DNA from: Planctomycetota bacterium
GTDB lineage: Bacteria; Planctomycetota; J058
Length of the DNA stretch: 41,470 nt
NCBI GenBank assembly: GCA_019636275.1
Contig: JAHBXY010000075.1
Coordinates: forward strand, 1 to 41,470
Direction of reading: 5' to 3'
In this document: piece by piece, positions 16,562-25,800 of the stretch
Position numbering within the stretch: position 1 is the stretch's first letter
Layout: every line of letters begins with the position of its first letter
The notes under the pieces: generated by a model
What the model was told of the DNA's origin: nothing
The model's database searches: none
What the model saw: only the letters and a program-made list of their open reading frames with translations
Translations under genes and position numbers: made by a program

Positions 16562-19014
16562 CCCTCGTCCTGACCCTCGACGACGCCCTCGACCCTCAGG
16601 TGGCCGGCGGCAAGGCCGCGCGCCTGGCCCGCGCCCGGCGGCTCGGCCTGACCGTGCCGGACGGCGTCGTCGTCACGGCCGCCGCCTTCGACGCGCATCT
16701 CGCCCGCGCTGGCGTCGCCGGGCCGCTGGCGCGCGCCGACCACGGCCTCCGCCCCGACGAGCCTGAAGGTCTCGCGCGCGCCGCGGCCGCGTTCGCCGCC
16801 CGGATCGCGGCCGTCGAGGTCGACCCGGCGCTCCTCGACGCCGTGGCGCTCGACGCGCCGCGGATCGCGCGCAGCTCCGGCCTGGGCGAGGACGCGCCGG
16901 GCTGCTCGTTCGCGGGCCAGCTCGACTCGGTCGGCCCCGTGACCACGCGCGACGAGCTCGCCCGCGCGCTCGTGGCCGTGTGGGCCTCGTTCGCCTCGGC
17001 CCGGGCGCTGGCGTATCAGCTCGCGCGCGGGGCGCGCCTGGGCGGGCTGGCGGTGCTCGTCCAGCGCCTCGTGCCGGCCCGCCGGGCGGGCGTCCTGTTC
17101 ACGCGCCATCCGGCGCGCCCGGCGGCGCTCCTGATCGAGGCCGTCGACGGCCCGGCCGAGGACCTCGTGCAGGGGCGCGTCGAGCCGACGCGGCTCGAGG
17201 TCGGCCGCGAGGGGCCTGCGGACGGCCTGCCGGGCGCCCTGCGCGGGCTGGGCCTGCGCCTCGAGCAGGCGTTCGGCGCGCCGCAGGACGTCGAGTGGGT
17301 CGTCGACCGCGCGGGCGTCCTGCACCTCGTGCAGTCGCGCGACCAGACCGGCGCCGCGCCGCGCCGCTGGACGAACGCCAACCTGATCGAGAACTTCCCC
17401 GGGCCGGTGACGCCCTTCCTGGCCTCGGTCCTGACGACCGGCTACGAGCACCTGTTCCGCGGGCTGGGCCGGGCGTTCGGCGTGGCGCCCTGGCGGCTCG
17501 AGCGCGTGGCGCCGTCGCTGCGCCGGCTGGTCGGCTTCCACGGCGGCCGCGTCTACTACGACCTGACCGCCGTGCGCGAGGTCCTGGCCGCCGCGCCGCT
17601 CGGCGACGCCCTGGCGGCGCTGTTCGAGCGCTACGTGGGCGCGCCGCCCACACCGCCGCCCGCGCGCCGGTGGCGTGACCTCGGCTCGCGCGCGGGCCAG
17701 GCGCTCGAGGTCGCGGCGATCGCCGCCCGCGTGGCCTGGCTCTACCGCGACCTCGGCGGGCGCGTGGCGCGCTTCGAGGCCCGGGTCGACGCGTACGCCC
17801 GCGCGACGCGCGCCCAGACCGACCTGCTGGCCGACCTGCGCGGCTTCGTGGCCCTGCGCAGCGACTGGGTCGACCCGGGCCTGGCCGACGTGGCGGCCAT
17901 GGTCACGTCGGGGCTGCTCGGGGGCCTGCTCGAGCGCGCCCTCCCCGACCGTCCAGGCGCGCCGCTCGTCGCGCGCCTGCTCGGCGGGCTCGAGGGCCTC
18001 GTCAGCGCTGGCCCGGTCGACGGCCTGTGGGCGCTCTCGCGCGAGCCGGCCCTGCGCCAGGCGCTCGACCGCGAGCCCGACGACCGGGCCGCTCTGGCGG
18101 CGCTCGAGCCCACGGCGCGGCGAGCGCTCGACGCCTGGCTCGAGGCCTGGGGCTTCCGCTGCTCGGGCGAGCTCACGCTCACGACGCCGAGCTTCCAGGA
18201 CGAGCCCTGGCGCGCGCTGGCCCTCGCGCGGGCCTACGCGCGCGACGACGGCGCGCCGCCGTCGGCCAGGGCCGTGGCGCAGGCCGCCGACCGGCGGCGC
18301 GCCGAGGCCGAGGTCACCGCCCTGCCCGGGGCGCTCCGGCCGGCGTTCGGGCGGCTGCTCGCCGCGACGCAGGCCTCGATCGGCCTGCGCGAGCGCGCGC
18401 GCCTGAAGCAGGCGCTCCTCTACGCGCGCCTGCGCCGGGTCGTCCTGGCGCTCGGCGAGCGCCTCGCCGCGCGCGGGCTGCTCGAGCGGCCCGACGACGT
18501 CTGGTTCCTCGGCTGGCAGGAGCTCGAGGCCCTGGCCCTGGGCGGCGCCCTCGACCCGCGCGGCGCGCGCGAGGTGGCCGCCCTGCGCCGTCGGCGGCAC
18601 GCCGCCTGGCCCGCGCGCGTCCCCGAGGTCGTGGAGCTCGCGCCGGGCGACGTGCTCGACGACCCGGCGGACGGCGGCGAGGCCGCCCCCGGCCCAGGCG
18701 ACCTCACCGGGACGGGCGCCGCGCCCGGCCGCGTGACCGCGCCGGCCCGCGTGCTCGAGCACGTGGCCGAGGCCGGGCGCCTCGGGCGCGGCGACGTCCT
18801 CGTCGTGCGCCAGACCGACCCGGGCTGGGCGGCGGCCCTGTTCCTGGCCGGCGCGCTCGTCGTCGAGCGCGGCGGCCTCCTCTCGCACGGCGCGATCGTC
18901 GCGCGCGAGTACGGCCTGCCGACGGTGATCGGCGTGCGCGACGCGACGCGCCGGATCGGGGACGGCCGGGTCGTGACGGTCGACGGGAGCGCGGGCCATG
19001 TCCGCCTCTCATGA
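16558..19014 (+). CDS. PEP-synthase-like phosphotransferase (ATP-grasp plus phosphohistidine domain)
   Basis: The 818-residue protein starts at GTG 16558, overlapping the desaturase stop by four bases. The N-terminal ATP-grasp/PPDK-N domain (about 10-270) shows GGKAARLARARRLGL, VPDGVVVT, RSSGLGEDAPGCSFAGQ and EWVVD. The C-terminal swivelling domain has GGLLSHGAIVAREYGLPTV with the phosphoryl-carrier H777. The middle is helical, with NANLIENFPGPVTP, as in rifampin-phosphotransferase-type relatives. It lacks the C-terminal PEP/pyruvate TIM barrel of true PEP synthase, so it probably phosphorylates a different small molecule with ATP. It sits between a desaturase and a UbiA-like protein, so a lipid precursor is possible. 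Confidence 0.85.
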   Translation: MTLVLTLDDALDPQVAGGKAARLARARRLGLTVPDGVVVTAAAFDAHLARAGVAGPLARADHGLRPDEPEGLARAAAAFAARIAAVEVDPALLDAVALDAPRIARSSGLGEDAPGCSFAGQLDSVGPVTTRDELARALVAVWASFASARALAYQLARGARLGGLAVLVQRLVPARRAGVLFTRHPARPAALLIEAVDGPAEDLVQGRVEPTRLEVGREGPADGLPGALRGLGLRLEQAFGAPQDVEWVVDRAGVLHLVQSRDQTGAAPRRWTNANLIENFPGPVTPFLASVLTTGYEHLFRGLGRAFGVAPWRLERVAPSLRRLVGFHGGRVYYDLTAVREVLAAAPLGDALAALFERYVGAPPTPPPARRWRDLGSRAGQALEVAAIAARVAWLYRDLGGRVARFEARVDAYARATRAQTDLLADLRGFVALRSDWVDPGLADVAAMVTSGLLGGLLERALPDRPGAPLVARLLGGLEGLVSAGPVDGLWALSREPALRQALDREPDDRAALAALEPTARRALDAWLEAWGFRCSGELTLTTPSFQDEPWRALALARAYARDDGAPPSARAVAQAADRRRAEAEVTALPGALRPAFGRLLAATQASIGLRERARLKQALLYARLRRVVLALGERLAARGLLERPDDVWFLGWQELEALALGGALDPRGAREVAALRRRRHAAWPARVPEVVELAPGDVLDDPADGGEAAPGPGDLTGTGAAPGRVTAPARVLEHVAEAGRLGRGDVLVVRQTDPGWAAALFLAGALVVERGGLLSHGAIVAREYGLPTVIGVRDATRRIGDGRVVTVDGSAGHVRLS

Positions 19015-19717
19015 CCTCACCGCCCCGGCGCCCCCGGCGCGCGCCGCCCCGGCGCGCCCGCGGCCCTCGGTCTTCGCGTGGGCGCTCGTCGAGTGGGCGC
19101 GCACGCGCCTGACGCCGGCCGCCTGGCCGGGCGCGGCGCTGGTCGTCCTCGTCGCCGCGGGCAGTTGGGACCTCCCGCTGGCGCTCCTGCTCGTCGCCGC
19201 CCTGCGCCTCCTCGACGACCTGCTCGACCTGCCGCACGACCGGCTGGCGCACCCCGAGCGGGCGCTCTCGCGCGCGCCGTCGACCGCGCCGTTCGCGCTG
19301 GCCCTGCTGGCCCTGCTCGGGGCGGGGCTCGCGCTGACGACGCGGCCCCTGCTCCTCGCCGGGCTGGTCGCGCTGCTCCTGGCCGGCGCTCGGCTCGCGC
19401 GGGCGCCGCGTCACCTGCTCGTGGCCGCGAAGTACCCCGCCCTCGTGCTCCTCCTCGGCGGCGCCCCCCTGCCGGCGCTCGCCGTCGGCCTGGCCTTCGC
19501 CGCGCACGAGGTGCTGCACGACCCGACGCTGCGCCCGGCCGGCTGGACGACCGGCGCCCTGGCGCTCGAGCTGGCCGCGCTGGTCGTCCTGCTCCCCGTG
19601 GCGCTCGTCCTCCCCGGCGCCGCGCTCCTCGGCTGGCTCTGGGCGCGCCACCGGCGGCAGCATCCGTCGGGGGTGTGGTGCCGCGCCGTGTTCTTGCCCG
19701 CGCTGGTGGTGCCATGA
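18998..19717 (+). CDS. UbiA-like integral membrane protein
   Basis: The 239-residue protein starts at ATG 18998, within the end of the previous gene (17-base overlap), with GGGAG upstream. Six or more hydrophobic helices are visible. Residues 69-81 read RLLDDLLDLPHD and are followed by HPERALSRAP. This resembles the first Asp-rich motif of UbiA prenyltransferases (NDxxDxxxD followed by RP), which binds the prenyl diphosphate. I do not find a second clear Asp motif; HEVLHDPTLRP near 168-178 is the best candidate. It may therefore be a divergent or inactive UbiA-fold enzyme. Its neighbours suggest attachment of an isoprenoid chain to a lipid head or ring. Confidence 0.6.
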   Translation: MSASHDLTAPAPPARAAPARPRPSVFAWALVEWARTRLTPAAWPGAALVVLVAAGSWDLPLALLLVAALRLLDDLLDLPHDRLAHPERALSRAPSTAPFALALLALLGAGLALTTRPLLLAGLVALLLAGARLARAPRHLLVAAKYPALVLLLGGAPLPALAVGLAFAAHEVLHDPTLRPAGWTTGALALELAALVVLLPVALVLPGAALLGWLWARHRRQHPSGVWCRAVFLPALVVP

Positions 19718-20697
19718 TCGTCGACGACACGCCCTTCGATCCGGCGCTGGCGCCGCCGCCCGTCGAGGTCCTGGAGTGGGTGCCCTGCTACGGCTGCGGC
19801 AGCGAGGCCCGCCGCGACCTCGTCGAGGCCAACGACGACCTGACCGGCAAGCCCGGGGCGTTCCGCTTCGTGACCTGCCTCGACTGCGGCCTGGCCTACC
19901 AGTGCCCGCGCGTGCCGCCGTCGCACCTGCCCGCCTACTACGACGACCAGTACGTCTCGCACCGCCGGCAGGCCGACTGGGGGCCGCTCACGCCGCTGTT
20001 CGAGCGCGCGATGTCGGCCCACGACCGCGCCAAGCTGGCCCTGGTCCGCCGCCACCTCGCCCCGGGCCCCGGGCACGAGGTCCTCGACGTGGGCAGCGGC
20101 TCGGGCAGCTTCCTGCAGCACGTGCGCCGCGAGACCGGCGCGCGCGTGACCGGGGTCGACTGGAAGGACCTGCGCCACCTGCCCTGGTACGAGGGCGTCG
20201 ACCTGCGCGTGGGCCTCCTGGCCGAGCAGGGCCTGGCGCGGGGTCGCTTCGACCTCGTGACCATGTGGCACTACCTCGAGCACGACACGGACCCCGTCGG
20301 CAGCCTGGCCGTCGCGCGCGACCTGCTGCGGCCGGGCGACGGGCGCCTCGTGATCGAGGTGCCGCGCCTCGACAGCGTCACCGCGCGCCTGTTCGGCCGC
20401 CGCTGGCCGGGTCTCCAGGCGCCGCAGCACACGGTGCTGTTCACGAAGGAGCACCTGCTGCGCTTCGTGCGCGCCGCCGGCCTCGAGGTCGTCGAGCACC
20501 TGCCCTGGGGCGCCTTCCCGCCGTACTTCTACCTGTTCACCGGCGCCGCCTTCGTCCTCCTGCGCGGCCGGGGCCTCGACCTGCGGCGGGCGATCGCCCC
20601 GTACTTCGTCGGGCAGGCGCTGCTCGCGCCGCTCCTCCTCTTCGAGCGGCGGCTGAACCTGGCCATGCAGACCGTCGTCTGCCGGCGGCCCGGGTGA
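19714..20697 (+). CDS. Zinc-ribbon class I SAM-dependent methyltransferase
   Basis: The 327-residue protein starts at ATG 19714 with an ATGA overlap on the previous stop. The N-terminus has two CxxC pairs (CYGC and CLDC) forming a probable zinc ribbon, then YYDDQYVSHR. Motif I, VLDVGSGSGSFL, is near residue 128, an acidic strand end GVDW follows, and MWHYLEHDTDP corresponds to the usual motif. This arrangement is that of Methyltransf_23-type enzymes acting on sugars, quinones or polyketides. A hydrophobic C-terminal part (FYLFTGAAFVLL) suggests membrane association. It is probably part of the same lipid pathway as the adjacent desaturase, UbiA-like and acyltransferase genes. Confidence 0.85.
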   Translation: MIVDDTPFDPALAPPPVEVLEWVPCYGCGSEARRDLVEANDDLTGKPGAFRFVTCLDCGLAYQCPRVPPSHLPAYYDDQYVSHRRQADWGPLTPLFERAMSAHDRAKLALVRRHLAPGPGHEVLDVGSGSGSFLQHVRRETGARVTGVDWKDLRHLPWYEGVDLRVGLLAEQGLARGRFDLVTMWHYLEHDTDPVGSLAVARDLLRPGDGRLVIEVPRLDSVTARLFGRRWPGLQAPQHTVLFTKEHLLRFVRAAGLEVVEHLPWGAFPPYFYLFTGAAFVLLRGRGLDLRRAIAPYFVGQALLAPLLLFERRLNLAMQTVVCRRPG

Positions 20698-21425
20698 GGC
20701 CGCGGGACGCGCTCCTCGTCGGGGCCTCGTTCTGCTACCTGGCCGGCGTCGCGCTCACGCTCCTGACCCTCGCGGCCGCCACGCTCTTCCTCCGGCGCGA
20801 CCTCCACGGCCGCCTCGCCTCGGCGGCCTCGCGCGGGCTCCTGCGCCTGTGGGGGGTCCGCCTGGACGTGACGGGCGCCCCCTGGCCGGCGGGGCAGGTC
20901 GTCTACGTGTCGAACCACACCTCGGCGCTCGACGTGTTCGTCGTGTGCGCGCTGGGCCTGCCGCGGACGCGCTACTTCCTCACCGGTGGCCTGCGCCTGG
21001 TGCTCCCTCTGGCCGTGATCGGCTGGCTGATCGGCGTCTTCTGGACCCCGCCCCAGACCCGACGCGAGCGCCGGGTGGCCCTGTTCCAGCGCGCGGCGGC
21101 CACGCTGTCCCGCACGGGCGAGTCGGCCTTCCTCACCCCGGAGGGCCGGCGCGTGCCGACGGGGGGCCCGGGGCCGTTCAACCGCGGCGCCTTCCACCTG
21201 GCCCAGTCCCTCGGGGCGCCGATCGTCCCGCTGGTGCTCGACCTTCCGCCGGGGACGGACGCGGGCCTCCTCGCGCGCCCTGGCGTCGTGCGCGTCCGGG
21301 TCCTGCCGCCGGTCGACACGCGCGGCTGGCGCCTCGAAGAGCTCGACCGGCGCAAGGACGAGGTGCGCCGCCTGTTCGCGGCGACCGGCGGCGGCAGGTT
21401 TGCTTCGGGACGGCTCCACGGGTAA
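20694..21425 (+). CDS. PlsC-type 1-acyl-glycerol-3-phosphate acyltransferase-like protein
   Basis: The 243-residue protein starts at GTG 20694 (GTGA overlap with the methyltransferase stop). It has an N-terminal membrane helix (about 6-33) and the acyltransferase motif NHTSALD with H75 and D80. TPEGRR (E150) corresponds to the EGTR-type block that binds the phosphate of the acceptor, and GAPIVPLVL follows. The family transfers an acyl chain from acyl-ACP or acyl-CoA to a hydroxyl, usually of lysophosphatidate. It closes the five-gene operon starting with the desaturase, supporting a membrane-lipid product. Confidence 0.88.
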   Translation: MRPRDALLVGASFCYLAGVALTLLTLAAATLFLRRDLHGRLASAASRGLLRLWGVRLDVTGAPWPAGQVVYVSNHTSALDVFVVCALGLPRTRYFLTGGLRLVLPLAVIGWLIGVFWTPPQTRRERRVALFQRAAATLSRTGESAFLTPEGRRVPTGGPGPFNRGAFHLAQSLGAPIVPLVLDLPPGTDAGLLARPGVVRVRVLPPVDTRGWRLEELDRRKDEVRRLFAATGGGRFASGRLHG

Positions 21426-21459
21426 GACAGACGGCTCTCCGCGCCTCGCAAGGAGCCCC

Positions 21460-22125
21460 GTGCCCTGGACCTGCTGCGACAAGGAGCTGCTGGACGACGT
21501 CTTCAGCTGCCCCGCGTGCGGGACGAGCAAGCAGACGTGGACGCTGCGCTTCAAGGCCACGCGCGTGTTCTCGCTGCCGACCGGCGGCTGGGTCGAGCTC
21601 GAGCTGGCCGACGCCCGGGGTGAGCCGATCGCGGGGCTGCGCTACGTGGTCGAGGTCCAGGACGGCACGGCGCGCGAAGGGAAGCTCGACGACAAGGGCT
21701 TCGCGCGCGTCAAGACCCCCCGGAAGGCGGGCCTGTGCAAGGTGTCCTTCCCCGACCTCGACGCGTCGGAGTGGGACTGGGAGCTCGACGTGACCGAGGT
21801 CGGCGGGGGCGCCCCCGCCGAGGCGGCGGCGCCGGCCCCGGCGCTCACGTTCGTGGAGCTCGAGGTGCGGTCGCCGAAGGGGGCCCCCGTCGACGGCCTG
21901 CGCTACGTGCTCGAGCTCCCCGACGGCGCGCGCCGCGAGGGGGTGCTCGGGCGCGACGGGCGCGCGCGCGAGGAGGACGTCCCCGAGGGCACCTGCACGG
22001 TGTCGTTCCCCGAGCTGGACGGCGCCGAGTGGAGCCTCGACGGCGCGGCCGAGGGCGCGCCCGCCTCCCCTGCGCAGCAGACGACGACCACCCCGAGCCC
22101 GCCGCCCGCGGTGCCCACCGCCTGA
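21460..22125 (+). CDS. Cys-headed protein with two carboxypeptidase-regulatory-like domains
   Basis: The 221-residue protein starts at GTG 21460 with AAGGAG four bases upstream. A short cysteine-rich head (WTCC, then CPACG within the first 25 residues) could bind zinc. Two similar beta-rich domains follow (about 30-100 and 125-200). Each has a G-hydrophobic-RYV-E core and ends with C-KVSFPDLDASEW or C-TVSFPELDGAEW. The same domain type ends the first giant protein (KVTFPGLHGPEW). The tail is Ala/Thr/Pro-rich. No signal peptide is seen. I recall similar small proteins near contractile injection genes, but cannot verify this. As first gene of the metzincin operon it may be an adaptor or tip-associated factor. 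Confidence 0.7.
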   Translation: MPWTCCDKELLDDVFSCPACGTSKQTWTLRFKATRVFSLPTGGWVELELADARGEPIAGLRYVVEVQDGTAREGKLDDKGFARVKTPRKAGLCKVSFPDLDASEWDWELDVTEVGGGAPAEAAAPAPALTFVELEVRSPKGAPVDGLRYVLELPDGARREGVLGRDGRAREEDVPEGTCTVSFPELDGAEWSLDGAAEGAPASPAQQTTTTPSPPPAVPTA

Positions 22126-22137
22126 GGAGGAGACCGC

Positions 22138-22806
22138 GTGCCGGACCACCAGGTCAAGCAGGGAGACACCCTCGTCAGCATCGCCCACGAGCACGGCTGG
22201 CGCGACTGGGAGACGATCTGGCTGCACGAGGCCAACGCGCAGCTCCGTGAGCGGCGGGCCGACCCGCAGGTGCTCGAGCCGGGCGACGTGGTGCACGTGC
22301 CCGACAAGACGCCGAAGCAGGTCGAGGTCGCGGCGGGCAGGCGCCATCGCTTCGTCGCCAAGGTGCTCACGGCCCGCTTCGAGGCGGTCGTCCGGGACGC
22401 CTCAGGGAACCTGCTCAAGAACAGGCGCTTCCGGGTCGAGATCGAGGGCCGCGCGCACACCGGCTACACGGACGACGACGCCCGCATCGAGCTGGACGTG
22501 CCGCCCGACGCGAAGACGGGCGTGCTGAAGGTGTGGCTGGGGGGCAGCGGCGAGCCGGTGCTCACGTGGCACCTGCAGCTCGGCCATCTGGACCCGCCGG
22601 ACACCGACGCCGGCCTGAAGGCGCGCCTGGCCAACCTGGGCTTCTACGAGGGCGCCCTGGACGGGCCGCTCGACGACGAGGTCAAGGGCGCGCTGCGCAA
22701 CTTCCAGGTCGTCTACGGCCTCGAGGTCACGGGCGAGCCTGACCAGGCGACGCGCGACAAGCTGAGCGAGATCCACGACGCGAGCCCCGGCTCGCCCACC
22801 GCCTGA
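22138..22806 (+). CDS. LysM plus peptidoglycan-binding protein without signal peptide (copy 1)
   Basis: The 222-residue protein starts at GTG 22138 after GAGGAGGAG, 12 bases downstream of the previous gene. Residues about 4-55 form a LysM domain (VKQGDTLVSIAHEHG, then LEPGDVVHVPD). About 60-155 is a beta-rich domain with RFRVEIEGRAHTGYTDDDARIELDVPPDAKTG-like features. About 155-215 is a peptidoglycan-binding helical repeat (AGLKARLANLGFYEG, then ALRNFQVVYGLEVTGE). Both terminal domains normally bind peptidoglycan, yet no Sec or Tat signal is visible, so a special export route is implied. It is the partner of the giant protein encoded 13 bases downstream and a paralogue of the protein at 28295-28969. 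Confidence 0.85.
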   Translation: MPDHQVKQGDTLVSIAHEHGWRDWETIWLHEANAQLRERRADPQVLEPGDVVHVPDKTPKQVEVAAGRRHRFVAKVLTARFEAVVRDASGNLLKNRRFRVEIEGRAHTGYTDDDARIELDVPPDAKTGVLKVWLGGSGEPVLTWHLQLGHLDPPDTDAGLKARLANLGFYEGALDGPLDDEVKGALRNFQVVYGLEVTGEPDQATRDKLSEIHDASPGSPTA

Positions 22807-22819
22807 GGACGGTCCGCCC

Positions 22820-25800
22820 ATGGACTACCCGCCCACGCCCACGGACCCGTTCTACGTCGGCGCCTACCCGCAGGTCGCCCTGCGCCCGGTGCCCACGACC
22901 GGCGAGGACCACACCCTGAACCAGAGCCGCTCGGCGCTGCGCCCCGGCAACCATCGCGCGAAGGGCGTCACGCTGGCGCCGCCGGTGCGCATCGAGTTCG
23001 GGGTGACGCGCCTGTGGGTGAGCGACGGCCAGCGCCGCTCGCGCTCCTTCCACGACGGCGCGATCCCGGTCGAGCAGGAGGACGCGGTCGACGACCTCAA
23101 CTTCGTCCCGGGCCAGGACGAGGACAAGCTGACGGTCCGCTGGGAGCTGCACACCAACAAGCCCGGCTACCCGAAGGGCGCCAAGCTCGAGCTGTTCGCG
23201 CGGGGCGCGCAGGACCCGATCTGGACCCAGACCTTCGGGCCGAGCTTCGGCGGCGACGCGCCGAAGGCGGTCGAGGACCTGCTGGGCGAGGAGAAGGAGG
23301 CCGTCCGCGAGGGGTCCCTGCCGTTCGCGGACGTCAAGCCCGAGGGGCAGGCCGCCTTCCCCGACGGGCTGCTCACGCTGGCCGGCTCGCCGTACCAGCT
23401 GCGCCTGACGGTGTCGGGCCGGGCGGGCGCCGACCCGAAGCTCTCGGGCGACAAGTACGCCTACCCGATGACGGCCTGGACCTACGTCCACGTGCTGGCG
23501 CACTCGATCGAGGTGCGCTGGGGCGACATGGACTGGCTCGAGCGCGCCCGCCCGGACATCGATCCGGCCTATCAGGCGAAGGTGCTCGGCGCGGTCGGCG
23601 GGGCGCCCGGCTACGAGCGCGACCTGTTCCAGGCCATGAAGGACGCCGAGGCCTCGCCCAAGGCCGACGTCTGGCACGAGGTCGTGCTGCCCGCCAACCA
23701 GTTCGCCCGCGCGTACAACCAGAAGGACGAGGTCGAGACCAACGTCGACCACAAGGAGCTCGCCAAGCACTGGGGGCACGGGCCGCGCATCCCGCTCGTC
23801 GCCGAGGTCAAGCTGCGCGACGCGGCGGGGGAGGCGGCCCAGGACGTCGACCCGCGGGTGTTCACCGGCGCGAAGGTCCTCTGGGACTGGCGCGACCCCC
23901 AGCCCGACCGCTGGAAGTCCGACCACACGCCGACGAAGCCCTCCGAGGCCTTCCTCCAGAGCGTCTTCGCCGAGGGCGAGGCCCTGGCGCCCAGGGGGTC
24001 GACCAACTGCCCGAAGAAGTACGGCGGCAAGCTGGGCGACGAGGCAGGCTCCCCCGTGTTCCCGCCCGACGTCCCGGGGCCGTTCCCCTACCGGGTGACC
24101 CGCTGCGGGAAGCGGACCTGGGGGGCGCTGAGCGAGTTCGCCGACGCGGCCGGCGAGCAGAAGGGAACGACGGGCGTCGTCTTCCAGCCGAGCCGCATGG
24201 CCGGGGACAAGTTCGAGGTCCGCGCGGCGCTCTACTTCGACGACCGGATCGACACCGCCGACGACCTCGACCTCCCCGCGCCGGTGGTCGGGTCGCCGGG
24301 CACGTTCGAGGTGCTCCACCGGGTGGACCTCTACCACGTCGTCGTCGGGGACCTCCCGAACGTCGACGTCGACGGCTGCCGGGAGAAGGCCAGGAAGGTG
24401 TTCCGCACCCAGGCCCGGGCGCTCCTGAACGTCACCGAGGTCGCCGTCCCGGTGGCGAAGTTCCGGGACTACGTCAAGAAGGTGATCGCGGACGGCTTCA
24501 AGGACGAGAACGCCTTCGGGGACACCTCGTCCATGGCCTTCGGCTACCCCGACCACTTCGCGCTCAACGCGATGACCCTCGACGACGCGGGCGCCAAGGG
24601 CCTCGTCCCGTTCAGGGACGCCGACGCGGCGGCGGACCGGGCGCGGACGTTGATCCGCGACGGCGCGCTGTTCATGTACGAGCTGCACCGGCCGGAGCCG
24701 TCCCTCGTGGCCAAGCGCGAGCGGCTCGTGGGTCAGAACACGGGGGGCGTCGGCTACCCCCTGACCGACGTGGGCGGGTACCCCCGCCAGCTGATCCTCT
24801 TCGAGGCGGGCAAGCCCGTCATCCGCGACGGAGAGCAGGTCAAGGGGGCGCTCAACGGCCTCAACTTCATCAAGCTCCTGCCGGCCAAGTGCTGCACCGG
24901 GACCGGGGTCACGCTCGTCGACGGGACCTCGGACCGGAAGGTCACGGTGACCTTCCCGGGCCTGCCGGCCGTCGACCTGGAGTACTCGAACAAGTCCTTC
25001 GGCCGCGGGCGCAAGGTCGACCTGAGCGACCGCAAGAAGCGCCTCCTGCGCGAGAAGCTCGTCGAGGCGGGCAAGGCCTTCGCGGACTCGACGCAGAAGT
25101 TCGAGGTCCGCGTCGAGCACTCCGCAGGGGACGACGCCTGCAAGCGGCGCCGCGAGCAGGTGAAGGCGTACCTCGAGGAGGAGCTGAAGAAGAAGGACGT
25201 CATCATCGACAAGGCGCTCGTCCTGGAGGCGCTCGAGAAGCAGGCCGCCTCGCACCGCTGGACCGGCTTCGCGGCGAAGGACTACGGGAGCACGATCCGG
25301 GCGCGGGCCTGCCGCGACGCCCTGATCTTCCCGGCCGCCGCGCGCATGGCGGCCGACGAGAAGTGGCACGAGAAGCCCGGCGTCTACATGTTCCACTTCG
25401 TCGGCTACTCGAACCTCGCCTACCTCGACAAGGCGCAGACCGCCTTCGGCCAGAAGGCCACGCTCCTGGGCGCCTACGACCCGAACCGCGAGTTCACCCC
25501 GAACGACCGCTCGCACGGGTTCATCTCGCTGATCACGCCCGACCCGCAGCACGCCTCGACGGCCGGGACCGACGGCCCGCTCCCCGACATCTTCGCCCAC
25601 GAGGTCGGCCACTCCCGCTGGCTCCCGCACGCGCCCGCCGTCACGGGCAAGGCGAACCCGGCCAGCACCAAGCCGGCGGCGCACGTCAAGAACGACGTCT
25701 GCCTGATGAACTACGACGTGGAGGAGCGGAGCTTCTGCGGGCTGTGCATCCTGCGCCTGCGCGGCTGGGACTGGTCGAAGGCCAAGCACGACGCGGGCGC

